Shown here piece after piece: positions 43,168-52,057 of a DNA stretch of 64,000 bases. The position numbers were made by a program, and so were the translations under genes. The DNA is from Butyrivibrio sp. LB2008 (lineage in GTDB: Bacteria; Bacillota; Clostridia; Lachnospirales; Lachnospiraceae), in the NCBI RefSeq assembly GCF_000621565.1, contig NZ_JHXZ01000017.1, positions 49,476-113,475 on the forward strand, in the 5' to 3' direction. The first letter of the stretch is position 1, and each line of letters starts with the position of its first letter. Below the pieces are notes generated by a model. It did no database searches and was not told the DNA's origin. It worked only from the letters and a program-made list of their open reading frames with translations.

Positions 43168-44352
43168 TTACTCATTCCCAAAAAGGTCTCTTGTATAAAC
43201 CTTATCAACCACATCCTGAAGTTCAGGTGTTATCCTGTTTGCAATAATAAAGTCGCACTCTCGCTTGAACTCATCAAGATCACGAATAACCTTTGAATTA
43301 AAGAAGTTGTCTTCTTTAAGAGCGGGCTCATAAACAACACACTCGATACCGCGTGACTTGATTCTCTTCATGATTCCCTGAATCGCAGACTGTCTGAAAT
43401 TATCGGAACCCGCCTTCATTGTAAGTCTGTAAACACCGACCTTCTTGGGATGAAGAGCCCATACTCTGTCCGCGATAAAATCTTTTCTCGTTCTGTTCGC
43501 ATCAACGATCGCAGTAATGAGGTTATTCGGAACATCCTCATAGTTTGCAAGAAGCTGCTTGGTATCCTTGGGAAGGCAATATCCGCCGTATCCAAATGAA
43601 GGATTATTATAAAAGTCTCCGATTCTGGGATCAAGGCAAACACCGTCAATAATATTTCTTGTGTTAAGTCCTCTGACCTCAGCATATGTATCAAGTTCGT
43701 TAAAGAATGAAACTCTGAGTGCAAGGTAAGTATTGGCAAAAAGCTTAACAGACTCAGCCTCTGTCGTATTCATAAGAAGTGTGGGAATATCTTTTTTAAG
43801 AGCTCCCTGCTTAAGAAGTCCCATGAACAACTCAGCCTTGTCGGCCGCTTCCTCGGAATCGGTATCAAAACCTACAATTATTCTTGAAGGATAGAGATTA
43901 TCGTAAAGCGCACGTCCCTCTCTCAAGAACTCCGGTGAAAAGAGAATGTGATCCGTTTCATACTCTTCCATTACCGACTCGGTATATCCAACCGGAATCG
44001 TTGATTTGATAACGATAAACGCATCCGGATTCTCTTTTCTCACCTTATCTATAACACTCTTAACCGATGAAGTGTCAAAATAATTAAGCTTCTCATCGTA
44101 ATTAGTAGGTGTCGAAACAACAACAAACTCCGCATCTCTTGCAGCCTGTGCAAGATCGCAAGTTGCCGTGAGCCTGAGATTCCCTTTCTTAAGATATTCT
44201 TCAATCTCCTTATCAACTATCGGAGATATCCCTGAATTGATCATATCAACTTTCTCAGGGATAATATCCACTGCTACCACATCATTGTACTGCGCAAGAA
44301 GAACTGACATCGCAAGCCCAACATATCCTGTACCAACTACAGCTATCTTCAT
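43168..44352 (-). CDS. ugd: UDP-glucose/UDP-hexose 6-dehydrogenase
   Basis: 394 residues from ATG 44352, which has AGAGGTG before it; the in-frame GTG at 44361 overlaps that ribosome site. The N-terminal NAD motif is [19 protein letters not shown]. The substrate-binding region [25 protein letters not shown] and the catalytic cysteine in [14 protein letters not shown] are present. It oxidises UDP-glucose (or a related UDP sugar) to the uronate for surface glycan. Length and sequence are like the short Ugd form of Clostridia and Streptococcus. Confidence 0.93.
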   Translation of the reverse strand: MKIAVVGTGYVGLAMSVLLAQYNDVVAVDIIPEKVDMINSGISPIVDKEIEEYLKKGNLRLTATCDLAQAARDAEFVVVSTPTNYDEKLNYFDTSSVKSVIDKVRKENPDAFIVIKSTIPVGYTESVMEEYETDHILFSPEFLREGRALYDNLYPSRIIVGFDTDSEEAADKAELFMGLLKQGALKKDIPTLLMNTTEAESVKLFANTYLALRVSFFNELDTYAEVRGLNTRNIIDGVCLDPRIGDFYNNPSFGYGGYCLPKDTKQLLANYEDVPNNLITAIVDANRTRKDFIADRVWALHPKKVGVYRLTMKAGSDNFRQSAIQGIMKRIKSRGIECVVYEPALKEDNFFNSKVIRDLDEFKRECDFIIANRITPELQDVVDKVYTRDLFGNE

Positions 44353-44464
44353 CGTATTCACCTCTGAACTCCCAGTATTTTTATATAACCTCTTTAATAA
44401 AGCGCACGCGCTTCTGAACCATTTTAATAAAAAACGTCTGCTAAAGCAAATAATATGACTTCTA

Positions 44465-44502
44465 AAATAAAATTACAGAAATCCGCACCTGCTACGGATT
44501 TC
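44465..44502 (-). terminator. Terminator-like hairpin after GH115
   Basis: Perfect arms GAAATCCG (44478-44485) and CGGATTTC (44495-44502) overlap the GH115 stop codon. The minus-strand flank is T-rich (TGTAATTTTATTTT). A similar ACAGAAATCCGCAC stretch occurs near 16842. Confidence 0.5.
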
Positions 44503-47428
44503 AGAATTTAAATGTCTCCTTAGGTCCTAAATATGACGGCATAGGCTCCTCACCTGCTTTATGTATAACCAGCTTCTGAACAACAAAGTTTGGATCTACC
44601 GCATAAACATTGATATCATTGATGCCTTTTCTAAGTTTCAGTTCAGCTTCCACAACCCTCTTGTTTTCTGTAACAACAAGTGACCAGTATGGATTACCGT
44701 CGCCAACAGCAAAATCAGGCTCGATCATATTTATTTTATTTATCTCTCCGTCATTTGCGCTGATTCCAAAGAAAATCACATTATCCCTTGAATACGGGTT
44801 GCTCGGATTGACATAAAGCTTAACTTTGTAATCACCCTCTGAAGGAACCTGTACTTTATAAGATAGCCCCGGATATTCCTTTTTGTCTTTTCCAAAAATA
44901 ATATCCTGCGGATATGCCTTAACCGCATCAAGGCCTCTGCTGTAATCTTCTATAACTTCAAATCCGCCTTCGGCTGAATCAGTCTTATTTGTATAGTTCA
45001 CAGCATCAATCGATATGTAATTCATAAGTTCAAGCTTGCCGGGCCATGTTCTCTTATGAAGAGGCGCATCTATCATCTTCTCATTCATGTCAAGAGTTCT
45101 TCCAAGCCAGTAGAAGGTTCCGTCAGCTTTTTTGCCGCATCCGATGTCGGACAAAGTATTTACAGGAAGCTTGATCACTACATTTCCGTCAGAGCAGTGA
45201 ATACATATTTCGGGAGTCATATCGCCCTTTTTGTACTTTTCCCTGTTAAGTCTAACCTTTAAGATCTTGATCGTATTAGGCGCAACAACGCCCTTTTCCT
45301 CTGATATAGCAAAGAACTCATTGGGATTTTCAACTTCGTAGCTGCAATCAACTCTTCCCGCAGTTGAAAGTATAAGTTCCGCCTCATCCTTTGAAGGATC
45401 AAGGAACGCATCTACAGCACCCACATGTCCTGTCCAGAACTTTCCTTCCGTATAGAAGTCAGAGCCCTTTACCGAAACTATCAGTCTTTCTTTGTTCGCA
45501 GGTTCAAAAGTATGAACTACCGGATACTTGCAGCCTTCTTCGCACCAGTCATTAAATCCAATGTGCTCTGAAAGTCCCATTCCGTACCACATTCCATCTT
45601 CGATAGTATGAAGTTCATCCACAATCTTTCTGTCATATTCGATACATTCATTTATTTTCTTGGCAAGAGTCATGGCATAAGTACTTCCCTGCTCCGCAAA
45701 AGCATGGTTCAAAGTTGTAAGAAGCCACATCTTCTGAACATTGAGATTTGCAGTAAGAGGAAGCCATATAAGTTCATAGAAAACAAATCTCGTATTGCCT
45801 TCGAGCTTATTTAAAAGCGTATCGGCGTCCGACATGAGCTTTTCAATTTTTTCGAGCATATCAAATGTCTCGTTATAAGCAAAAGGCGCATAGACTTTAT
45901 CATTCATCGCCTCAGTTCTTCTGCTTGCCGTTATCCTTGTATATCCCTCAAGAAGCTCCGCGCACTTATCCATATCAGCAGCAGAAAGCTTGCCATCAAA
46001 GTTCTGCTTAACTATAAGCTTTGTATATTCTTTGGCACTGTTTGGATTGGAAGTACCAAAGCGGTCGAAATCATAAGCCAGATCAAGGAAGTATCCCAGA
46101 GGATATTCGTTACTGAAGATATCACCGACATTTACGATCCAGAGGTCTCTTATACCAAAGTCATAAGCTGTCGTCATCTGTTCCCAGACTTTGGAAAGAT
46201 GTGATGTATTAAACCACTCAAATGACACCGGAAGACCATGATAATCAAAATGATAGTACATTCCGTATCCGCCCTTGTGGTTTCTCATCTCTTCTGTAGG
46301 AACGGTCCTTAAATTTCCATGATTATCATCACAGAGCATAAGTGTTACGCCCTCAAGTTCAGGATCATCCATGAGACCTTTAGTATTCTCATCTCCGTAG
46401 AAATAAGGCTCTACTTCCTTATAAAGCGCAAGCATTCTCGGAACTTCATCGAGATTCTCATTTACATTTTCCTTTATAAGTCTGTTCTGAGTTGAAAGAA
46501 CTTTCCTTAAAAGATCGATATTATCTTTTAAAGTAGCCTCTTCTCCCATGATTGCAGTGTCAGCTTCGCCTCTCATACCGACGGTGATCACATTCTCAAA
46601 TTTTCCGCTTCTCTTAAGACCGTCTTCCCAAAAACGTGTTATACCTTCCTCGTTGGTAAGGAAATTCCATGCATCGCCATATATAGAATCCTTGCCTCTA
46701 AGGTACTTATACTCTTCTCCCTGTCTCAAGCAAGGTTCATGATGGCTCATTCCCATTACCACACCGAGTTCATCAGCAAGTATCGCATTCTCAAGTCCCG
46801 GACCGTCATTAGGGAATATTGCAGACCACATAGCAGGCCACATATAATTGCCCTTAAGTCTTAACAGCAGTTCAAAAACATGTTCATATACTTTTGCATT
46901 AAAACCGCCGAATCTCTTATTGCAGAAATTTCCGAAAGCCGGCCATTCATCATTGATAAAAAAGCCTCTAAACTTAACGGATGGCTCTTTAGAGATCATG
47001 CAATAATCGGATGGAATTGTGAATTCATCCATTTTAGCAGGCTTTACATCAAGCCAATCAATAAAAGGCGATACCCCAAGCATCTCAGAAAGCTTAAACA
47101 TTCCGTAGATTGCTCCACGTTTGTCACTTCCTACGATAACAAGAGACTCGCCAACAACTGTAATCTTATAGACCTCTCTTTTTCCTTCAATATCAGATGT
47201 ATCAACGCCAAGCCCTGCTATAAGCGCATCACTGACAGTTCCTACATATATAGGGCTTTCTGAAGCCTTTTCCTCATGTACTTGGGGCGCACTTCCAAAA
47301 ACCGCCTCCATGTCACCTGAAATTTTCGCAGCAATCTTCTTGATGCCGCTCAATGCATCTTTATCGTAAGTGATCGCATTTCCACCATTTTCAATCTTAG
47401 CCTTTGAAATAATAAAATCCATAATCAT
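44501..47428 (-). CDS. Alpha-glucuronidase, glycoside hydrolase family 115
   Basis: 975 residues without a signal peptide, so probably cytoplasmic. GH115 enzymes remove (4-O-methyl-)glucuronic acid from xylan or xylo-oligosaccharides. Family blocks seen are IYVGTVSDA and GAIYGMFKLSEMLGVSP (N-terminal domain), FRGFFINDEWPAFGN, LRLKGNYMWPAMWSAIFPND and ADELGVVMGMSHHEPC (barrel), and the C-terminal beta domain ending DINVYAVDPNFVVQKLVIH. The gene stands alone with its own promoter and a terminator-like hairpin. It points to xylan use by this organism. Confidence 0.92.
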   Translation of the reverse strand: MIMDFIISKAKIENGGNAITYDKDALSGIKKIAAKISGDMEAVFGSAPQVHEEKASESPIYVGTVSDALIAGLGVDTSDIEGKREVYKITVVGESLVIVGSDKRGAIYGMFKLSEMLGVSPFIDWLDVKPAKMDEFTIPSDYCMISKEPSVKFRGFFINDEWPAFGNFCNKRFGGFNAKVYEHVFELLLRLKGNYMWPAMWSAIFPNDGPGLENAILADELGVVMGMSHHEPCLRQGEEYKYLRGKDSIYGDAWNFLTNEEGITRFWEDGLKRSGKFENVITVGMRGEADTAIMGEEATLKDNIDLLRKVLSTQNRLIKENVNENLDEVPRMLALYKEVEPYFYGDENTKGLMDDPELEGVTLMLCDDNHGNLRTVPTEEMRNHKGGYGMYYHFDYHGLPVSFEWFNTSHLSKVWEQMTTAYDFGIRDLWIVNVGDIFSNEYPLGYFLDLAYDFDRFGTSNPNSAKEYTKLIVKQNFDGKLSAADMDKCAELLEGYTRITASRRTEAMNDKVYAPFAYNETFDMLEKIEKLMSDADTLLNKLEGNTRFVFYELIWLPLTANLNVQKMWLLTTLNHAFAEQGSTYAMTLAKKINECIEYDRKIVDELHTIEDGMWYGMGLSEHIGFNDWCEEGCKYPVVHTFEPANKERLIVSVKGSDFYTEGKFWTGHVGAVDAFLDPSKDEAELILSTAGRVDCSYEVENPNEFFAISEEKGVVAPNTIKILKVRLNREKYKKGDMTPEICIHCSDGNVVIKLPVNTLSDIGCGKKADGTFYWLGRTLDMNEKMIDAPLHKRTWPGKLELMNYISIDAVNYTNKTDSAEGGFEVIEDYSRGLDAVKAYPQDIIFGKDKKEYPGLSYKVQVPSEGDYKVKLYVNPSNPYSRDNVIFFGISANDGEINKINMIEPDFAVGDGNPYWSLVVTENKRVVEAELKLRKGINDINVYAVDPNFVVQKLVIHKAGEEPMPSYLGPKETFKF

Positions 47429-47523
47429 TACATCCTTTTTGTCAACTTACTATTGTTTTCCATAGGAGGCCGTACCTCTAAGCATTTTTCGGTAACCGCC
47501 CCTTATGCAAAATAATTATTTGA

Positions 47524-47552
47524 ATCTTATCACGTAGTCCGGCTATATACAA
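47524..47552 (-). promoter_or_regulatory. Promoter of the GH115 gene
   Basis: TTGTAT (47547-47552), 17 bp and TAAGAT (47524-47529), minus strand. About 90 bases of leader follow. Confidence 0.55.
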
Positions 47553-47602
47553 TAAGCAAGTTAGCGTCTCTAAAACGTATATCTTGTCTCGTCCCCTTTT
47601 GC

Positions 47603-48286
47603 TTACCTGCTATATCCATAAACCACAAACATCTTCTCACTCTCGTTATACTCATAACTTATAGAATGCTCGTGTAAAATACTCTCTATCTGCTCCCTTA
47701 CACTGTATTCATTTTCTTTTGGAGGCAAAAGACGTCCTACAATCTGCGACTTTCTTATAGTATCCTTGATGGCAAACCATTCTATTTCAGCCGTATTCAT
47801 GTGGAAAAAATGCTCATCACCGCGGATAGTCCAGAAGAACCCGGGAGCTTTTTCTTCAAAGAGCGTTTTATAATTTATCAAAAGATCCGGTATTTCATCT
47901 ATATCATGAAAAAGCTCATTCCACTTAGTCTTATTCATATATGACGTAAGCTGCCTTTTTTCCACAACATCCAGAATCTTATCGCTTAGCGTCTTCTTGC
48001 CGTTATACTTACCACTCTCAATCTCATCTATCAGATTTTGCATAATTCCCAAATCTTTATCATCGATTGTTTTGTAATGAAACAGCGCTGACACTCTCTC
48101 ATTATTCCGCTCCACATAATACCAGCCAAAATTCTCCCATCCCTGAACCGCAAAGGCAATATTACCTGCCCACCTAATTTTGTACTTAACAGAAGATACC
48201 GTTTCGTCCGACTCAGCATAAGGCTGTACCACACCACTACGCGACTCAAGCAGTTCTTGTAATTTATCGTATATTTTTTTCGGCAA
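47603..48286 (-). CDS. Hypothetical protein, immunity-protein-like
   Basis: 227 residues, read from a TTG start with GGAGG eight bases before it; no ATG fits. Two apparent domains: the N-terminal half (RWAGNIAFAVQGWENFGWYYVERNNERVSALFHY) and the C-terminal half (MNKTKWNELFHDIDEIPDLLINYKTLFEE ... GFFWTIRGDEHFFHMNTAEIEWFAI), which resembles the DUF6678-type TKWxEL proteins. Such small acidic, tryptophan-rich proteins are common as immunity proteins next to polymorphic toxins. Function is inferred only from this resemblance and its neighbours. Confidence 0.5.
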   Translation of the reverse strand: MPKKIYDKLQELLESRSGVVQPYAESDETVSSVKYKIRWAGNIAFAVQGWENFGWYYVERNNERVSALFHYKTIDDKDLGIMQNLIDEIESGKYNGKKTLSDKILDVVEKRQLTSYMNKTKWNELFHDIDEIPDLLINYKTLFEEKAPGFFWTIRGDEHFFHMNTAEIEWFAIKDTIRKSQIVGRLLPPKENEYSVREQIESILHEHSISYEYNESEKMFVVYGYSR

Positions 48287-48321
48287 CTACTTATCCTCCA
48301 AAAATCCCCTATCAAAAAAAA

Positions 48322-49308
48322 TTATTTGCTTTTACAAAACAGATTCTTTATATTGCACCATAATCCGCCTTTTCTTGAATTATGACCATATCTGTTCCTC
48401 ATGTTTTCAACTAATTTGTCGGCTTCCGCTTCTGATATCTCATCAAAATCAGTATCCCCTCCAACAAATTTTCTTAAAAGTGTACAATCTTCTTCCCAAA
48501 TTCCCAAGCAGTTCAAATATTCAAGTTTAAAAAGGGTTAATTTCATGTCACCCACGCTATCATCATACTGATATTCTCTTGTTGCTCTCATGCCGCCATC
48601 GCTATTGTCAAATTTATAATACCTTGTTTCGACTTTCTTACTCTTTTCTTCTGCCTTCTCTTTTACATTCTCTTTTTCAATCTTTTCTGCCCTTACAACA
48701 ATCTCAGTGCTTTGATTACCCGGCTCTTTATTTATCCTGAGCATACTTTCTAACTTGTTAAGCGCCTGCTTCGGATTAAGTCTTAGATCCACCAAGTACT
48801 TATGCGCTTCCAATTCGTTTAAGTAAGTTCCTTCGTAGATTCTTTTGGCCGTATATCCCTCAAACACACAGGCATCTTCTTCAGGGACAAAAGAATCATG
48901 AACGACATAATACTTTAGGTTATTTAATACAACAAAATTCTGCAGAAGATAATTCCATGCTTCATTAAGCTCCTCATCTTCCATCAGATATTTTTTACGA
49001 AAATAATCAAAAATAACGGTCCGAGGAGTTTTTACTATATCATCAGTGATCGAATGATTGATATATTTGTCTTCAGCCAATCTGACAAACAGCTTTTCAA
49101 ATAAAATATCAAAAGCATTTTCTTCTTCTCCGCGATACTCCTCATGAACATTAGTTATTTCATCAATACTGTATATTACCCAATCTCCATTATCACAATA
49201 GATACCCCTTGCATATGGAACCCTGCATATTTCATCAAAATAAATTCCTAAACTCTCGGGTTTTATCCCCATCTCTTTAATCTTTTCTAAAAAAACTTCT
49301 CTTTTCAT
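48322..49308 (-). CDS. Hypothetical protein with charged linker
   Basis: About 328 residues from ATG 49308 (MKREVFLEKIKEMG), which has GGAG five bases before it; the frame is open upstream to a TTG at 49332. The N-terminal 190 residues carry GIYCDNGDWVIYSIDEITNVHEEYRG, similar in style to small immunity proteins. A lysine/glutamate-rich linker (EKIEKENVKEKAEEKSKK, about 212-230) leads to a short C-terminal domain ending in KGGLWCNIKNLFCKSK. Not recognised. It is the middle gene of a three-gene unit. Confidence 0.5.
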   Translation of the reverse strand: MKREVFLEKIKEMGIKPESLGIYFDEICRVPYARGIYCDNGDWVIYSIDEITNVHEEYRGEEENAFDILFEKLFVRLAEDKYINHSITDDIVKTPRTVIFDYFRKKYLMEDEELNEAWNYLLQNFVVLNNLKYYVVHDSFVPEEDACVFEGYTAKRIYEGTYLNELEAHKYLVDLRLNPKQALNKLESMLRINKEPGNQSTEIVVRAEKIEKENVKEKAEEKSKKVETRYYKFDNSDGGMRATREYQYDDSVGDMKLTLFKLEYLNCLGIWEEDCTLLRKFVGGDTDFDEISEAEADKLVENMRNRYGHNSRKGGLWCNIKNLFCKSK

Positions 49309-49355
49309 TTCATCTCCGACATTTAGTCTCAAACCTTTTCACTAAATTACCGTTC

Positions 49356-49748
49356 TTAATTTCTGCACAGTCTCAGAGCATTTTCCATATGATCAAAAAT
49401 ATCATCATCCACTATCTCAATCGGCTCCGGAAGATATTTTATCCCGCTCTCCAAATAAGCAATTTTAGATACAAATGCAATAGCGTCTATAACACAATTC
49501 CACGCATTTATCTTGATTTCGTCTTCCTCATTTTCCTGATATATCGTAAAGCCATGCTCTTCATTATCCAGGAAATCATATAGCAATTCCCCGGCATCTT
49601 CTGTCTCATTCCACTTCTTGGCTAAGTTAAGAGCATCAGCCACCTGACTTTTTATAGCATCATTGTCGCCCAAATACGCTGCCGCTCTTTCACCCAATTC
49701 TATTGCCAGATTGCACTTTTCTATTCGACTAAGCCTTGATATATCCAT
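49356..49748 (-). CDS. Hypothetical protein, possibly Imm6-like
   Basis: 130 residues, acidic and helical. The pattern CNLAIELGERAAAYLGDNDAIKSQVADALNLAKKWNETEDAGELLYDFLDNEEHGFTIY recalls the Imm6-type immunity proteins of polymorphic toxin systems; this is a visual match, not a proof. It heads the three-gene unit with the genes at 48322 and 47603. No toxin, LXG or WXG gene is found near it. Confidence 0.55.
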   Translation of the reverse strand: MDISRLSRIEKCNLAIELGERAAAYLGDNDAIKSQVADALNLAKKWNETEDAGELLYDFLDNEEHGFTIYQENEEDEIKINAWNCVIDAIAFVSKIAYLESGIKYLPEPIEIVDDDIFDHMENALRLCRN

Positions 49749-50049
49749 ATATTTCTCTCATTCAGGTTATTTGTTTTATCATAAAAACTGTTTTGCTTAA
49801 AAAATGTTAATCTTTTATTCATATATAATATTAGTCTTCAAACGAAAAAGCAATACTCCCACAAAACCCCGTTTATTGTATATTTGAAGCGCACAATATC
49901 TCATGATAACTGCATCAACCAAGCCAATTTAATTGCCCGCACCTATGAGCTTGGTTTACTCTTGACTTATTCCTCGTGAACTCCGCAGCAAATGCAGCTC
50001 TAAGCAACTGCGATTATTCTTCGTTTTTTCTCAGAATCCCCCCCAAAAA

Positions 50050-50312
50050 ACAGATAAAAAATCATAGTTGATAGGTATTATCTGTGTTTTTGAGATGCAT
50101 AATGTAGATAAACGCTCTAAAACCCAGATAAACAATGATATTTATGCTATTTCAATCTGTGTTTCTACTGCTAATTTTGCGGAATATATCATAAAATCAC
50201 AGATAATTAAGGCCCTGTGTACTTCTTTTATCTGGATTTTCTTATTTTTCGCTTCGAAATCCGCCCTTAATTCACAGATAATTAGTTCTGCATATGCACT
50301 TTTAATCTGTAG
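50050..50312. repeat. Four-unit dyad array B (period 75 bp)
   Basis: The left site CAGAT (longest form CACAGATAATTA) has its central base at 50053, 50127, 50202 and 50277. The inverted site ATCTG is centred at 50082, 50157, 50232 and 50307, three intervals of exactly 75 bp. Arms are 29, 30, 30 and 30 bp apart. The flanking sequence is otherwise unlike from unit to unit. Stems are only 5-7 bp, so the conserved feature is the site spacing rather than a stable hairpin. The architecture matches array A at 14360-14624, though the core motif is different. Confidence 0.85.
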
Positions 50313-50356
50313 GACATTTTGTCATTGCCGTCATGGTACTGTAAGAAGCTCCATCT

Positions 50357-50574
50357 ATGACTTCAACTCCACTTTTCCTCATTATGAGTCAACCAGCAAG
50401 CCTTTCTTTATTGACCTTAATTCCGCATTCCCTCATTATGAGTCACTCAACAAGCCTTTCTTCATTGACCTTAAGTCCACATTTCCTCATTATGAGTCAC
50501 TCAGCAAGCCTTTCTTTATTGACCTTAATTCCGCATCTCCTCAACATGAGTCAACCAACAAGCCCCTTAAATCG
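50357..50574. repeat. 54-bp tandem repeat, about 4.5 copies
   Basis: CCTCATTATGAGTCA begins copies at 50377, 50431 and 50485, and CCTCAACATGAGTCA at 50539: steps of exactly 54 bp. Copies are 85-95 percent alike by eye; a partial copy (ATGACTTCAACTCCAC) precedes the first, and the last is cut short. Two plus-strand frames stay open because 54 is divisible by three, one reading as an 18-residue repeat (FPHYES..KPFFIDL). No ribosome site or start supports a gene. Confidence 0.9.
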
Positions 50575-50585
50575 CCCACTAATAT

Positions 50586-50825
50586 TTGAAGCGCGCAGTT
50601 CTTGGTCAAGCAGCATATAGGCTCTTCTATAACCGCGCAGACCTGTATAGCCTTTTTATAGCCTTTTTACAGCCTTTTTGCGTAGCCTCCTCGCCGGTAT
50701 CTGCTTGGAAATGCACAGCTCTCGCGCAATCAGCACGGAGGCTTTTCTATAACTGCGCAGACCTGTATGGCCATTTTTTACAGCCTTTTCGCGAGTTGAA
50801 ACATTCAAGAACATAGAAACTCAGA
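50586..50825. repeat. 120-bp tandem duplication
   Basis: The stretch 50611-50652 (CAGCATATAGGCTCTTCTAT onward to GACCTGTATAGCC) recurs at 50731-50772 exactly 120 bp later, with similar preceding sequence (TTGAAGCGCGCAG / TTGGAAATGCACAG). The first copy contains extra TATAGCCTTTT units. The end of the second copy (GACCTGTATGGCC onward) forms the outer left arm of the long hairpin. Confidence 0.75.
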
Positions 50826-50961
50826 GCTGTATATTCTGCTCTCGCTCCAACTGTTTGAGCCCATTTATGGGCGAGTTTTGGAGCGAAGAATATACAGCTC
50901 TGAGTTTCTATGTCTTGAATGTCAACAAGCGAAACGGCTGTAAAAAATGGCCATACAGGTC
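50760..50961. repeat. Long imperfect palindrome 1 (about 200 bp)
   Basis: The left arm runs from GACCTGTATGGCCATTTTTT through ATAGAAACTCAGAGCTGTAT to CTCGCTCCAA (50850). The right arm (50878-50961) is its near-perfect reverse complement, with a few single-base bulges and substitutions. The tip carries an inner hairpin GCCCAT-TT-ATGGGC (50859-50872). As RNA it would be an almost continuous duplex of about 85 bp. It lies just past the terminator of the ABC transporter operon. Confidence 0.9.
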
Positions 50962-50971
50962 GTCCCCTTAT

Positions 50972-51011
50972 AAAAAGCCCCCGCGGATGTCAGTACACAA
51001 TCCGCGGGGGC
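50972..51011 (-). terminator. Terminator of the ytf-type transporter operon
   Basis: Perfect 12-bp GC-rich stem GCCCCCGCGGAT / ATCCGCGGGGGC (50977-51011), followed on the minus strand by TTTTTAT, 14 bp after the last permease gene. Confidence 0.95.
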
Positions 51012-51025
51012 CACACACAATTTAA

Positions 51026-52057
51026 TTATCTGCTGTTCCTGTTTTTGAAGTAAGCGAACAGACTCTGCAAAATTATGAAGAAGCACAGAAGCGCCGCCGT
51101 CATAATGTTACTCCAGCTTGATAAAAGCTTTCCGTTTGTTGTTACAAGTGTCGAGATCGTTCCGTTTATGAGAACACCAAAGAGCGTTCCGATAACATTT
51201 CCGACACCGCCTGTAAGAAGCGTTCCGCCAATAACCGCAGATGCGATCGCATTCATCTCGAAACCGAGTGCCTGTTGAACAGAACCTGACATAGTGTTGA
51301 GGCAATAACAGATTCCTCCGATGGAACAAAGGAATGAAGAAAGCATGTAAGCTTTCATCTTGGTTGCCTTAACATTAAGTCCCATCATAGTCGCCGACTG
51401 CTGGTTTCCGCCAACTGCGTAAAGACTTCTTCCGAACTTAGTATATTTAAGTAAGAAGAAAATAAGTGCAACAACTATGATTGCGATAACAACAGTAGGT
51501 CTGACAAACGGTACGACCGTCTTACCTTTTTTATTTACATATCCAAGAAATTTCGGGAGATTGATCTTGGCATTTGCCCATTTATAAAATGTAGGATTCA
51601 TCTCCTGCGTGATTGAAATCTGATCCGTACAGATAACCGCCGTCATACCTCTTGCAAAGAACATTCCCGCCATGGTGATAATGAACGGCTGAATCTTGAG
51701 ATATCCGATAAGGAATCCCTGAACCGCACCGAATACAAGTCCGATAATAAGGATCAGAATGATAAGCGGAATACAGGGCCATCCCTTAACGCCCATTCCA
51801 TATGCAAGGATCATACAGTCCATAGCTACAAGCGATCCTACGGAAATATCAATTCCTCCCGTAAGCATTACACAGGTCATTCCGCAAGCAACACAGATAA
51901 GACCCGCATTGGTAATAAGGAGATTTAAAAAAGTCTGTACATGTGTAAATCCCTTAGCCGAATAAACAACACATCCTGCCGCATACATCACTACAAAAAG
52001 AACAATGGTGATCAAAAGGAGCAGCGTGTTTCCGCTGAATTTCTTTAAACTCTTCAT
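51026..52057 (-). CDS. yjfF: Sugar ABC transporter permease, YjfF-like
   Basis: 343 residues, about ten membrane spans; BPD_transp_2 family. The motif INTRACELLULAR loop region GGIDISVGSLVAMDCMILAYGM and the later AIASAVIGGTLLTGGVGNVIGT are typical of ribose/galactofuranose-type permeases. It overlaps the previous permease gene by 4 bp and has AGGAGG before its ATG. Position after a YtfT-like permease matches E. coli yjfF. It imports the sugar delivered by the binding protein together with the YtfT-like subunit. Confidence 0.85.
   Translation of the reverse strand: MKSLKKFSGNTLLLLITIVLFVVMYAAGCVVYSAKGFTHVQTFLNLLITNAGLICVACGMTCVMLTGGIDISVGSLVAMDCMILAYGMGVKGWPCIPLIILILIIGLVFGAVQGFLIGYLKIQPFIITMAGMFFARGMTAVICTDQISITQEMNPTFYKWANAKINLPKFLGYVNKKGKTVVPFVRPTVVIAIIVVALIFFLLKYTKFGRSLYAVGGNQQSATMMGLNVKATKMKAYMLSSFLCSIGGICYCLNTMSGSVQQALGFEMNAIASAVIGGTLLTGGVGNVIGTLFGVLINGTISTLVTTNGKLLSSWSNIMTAALLCFFIILQSLFAYFKNRNSR

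Larger units (their letters stand above)
49880..50597. repeat. Direct repeats bounding the intergenic repeat block
   Basis: ATATTTGAAGCGCACA (49880-49895) and ATATTTGAAGCGCGCA (50582-50597) differ at one base and bracket about 690 bp containing the dyad array and the 54-bp repeats. Between 49749 and 50040 nothing else is clear except an 8-bp dyad AACCAAGC / GCTTGGTT (49917-49956). Confidence 0.6.

Noticed and set aside
50068..50589. Open frame of 173 codons with an 18-residue repeat
   Set aside because: It runs through array B and the 54-bp repeat, which keep frames open by length alone. There is no ribosome site, and a second overlapping frame is equally open.
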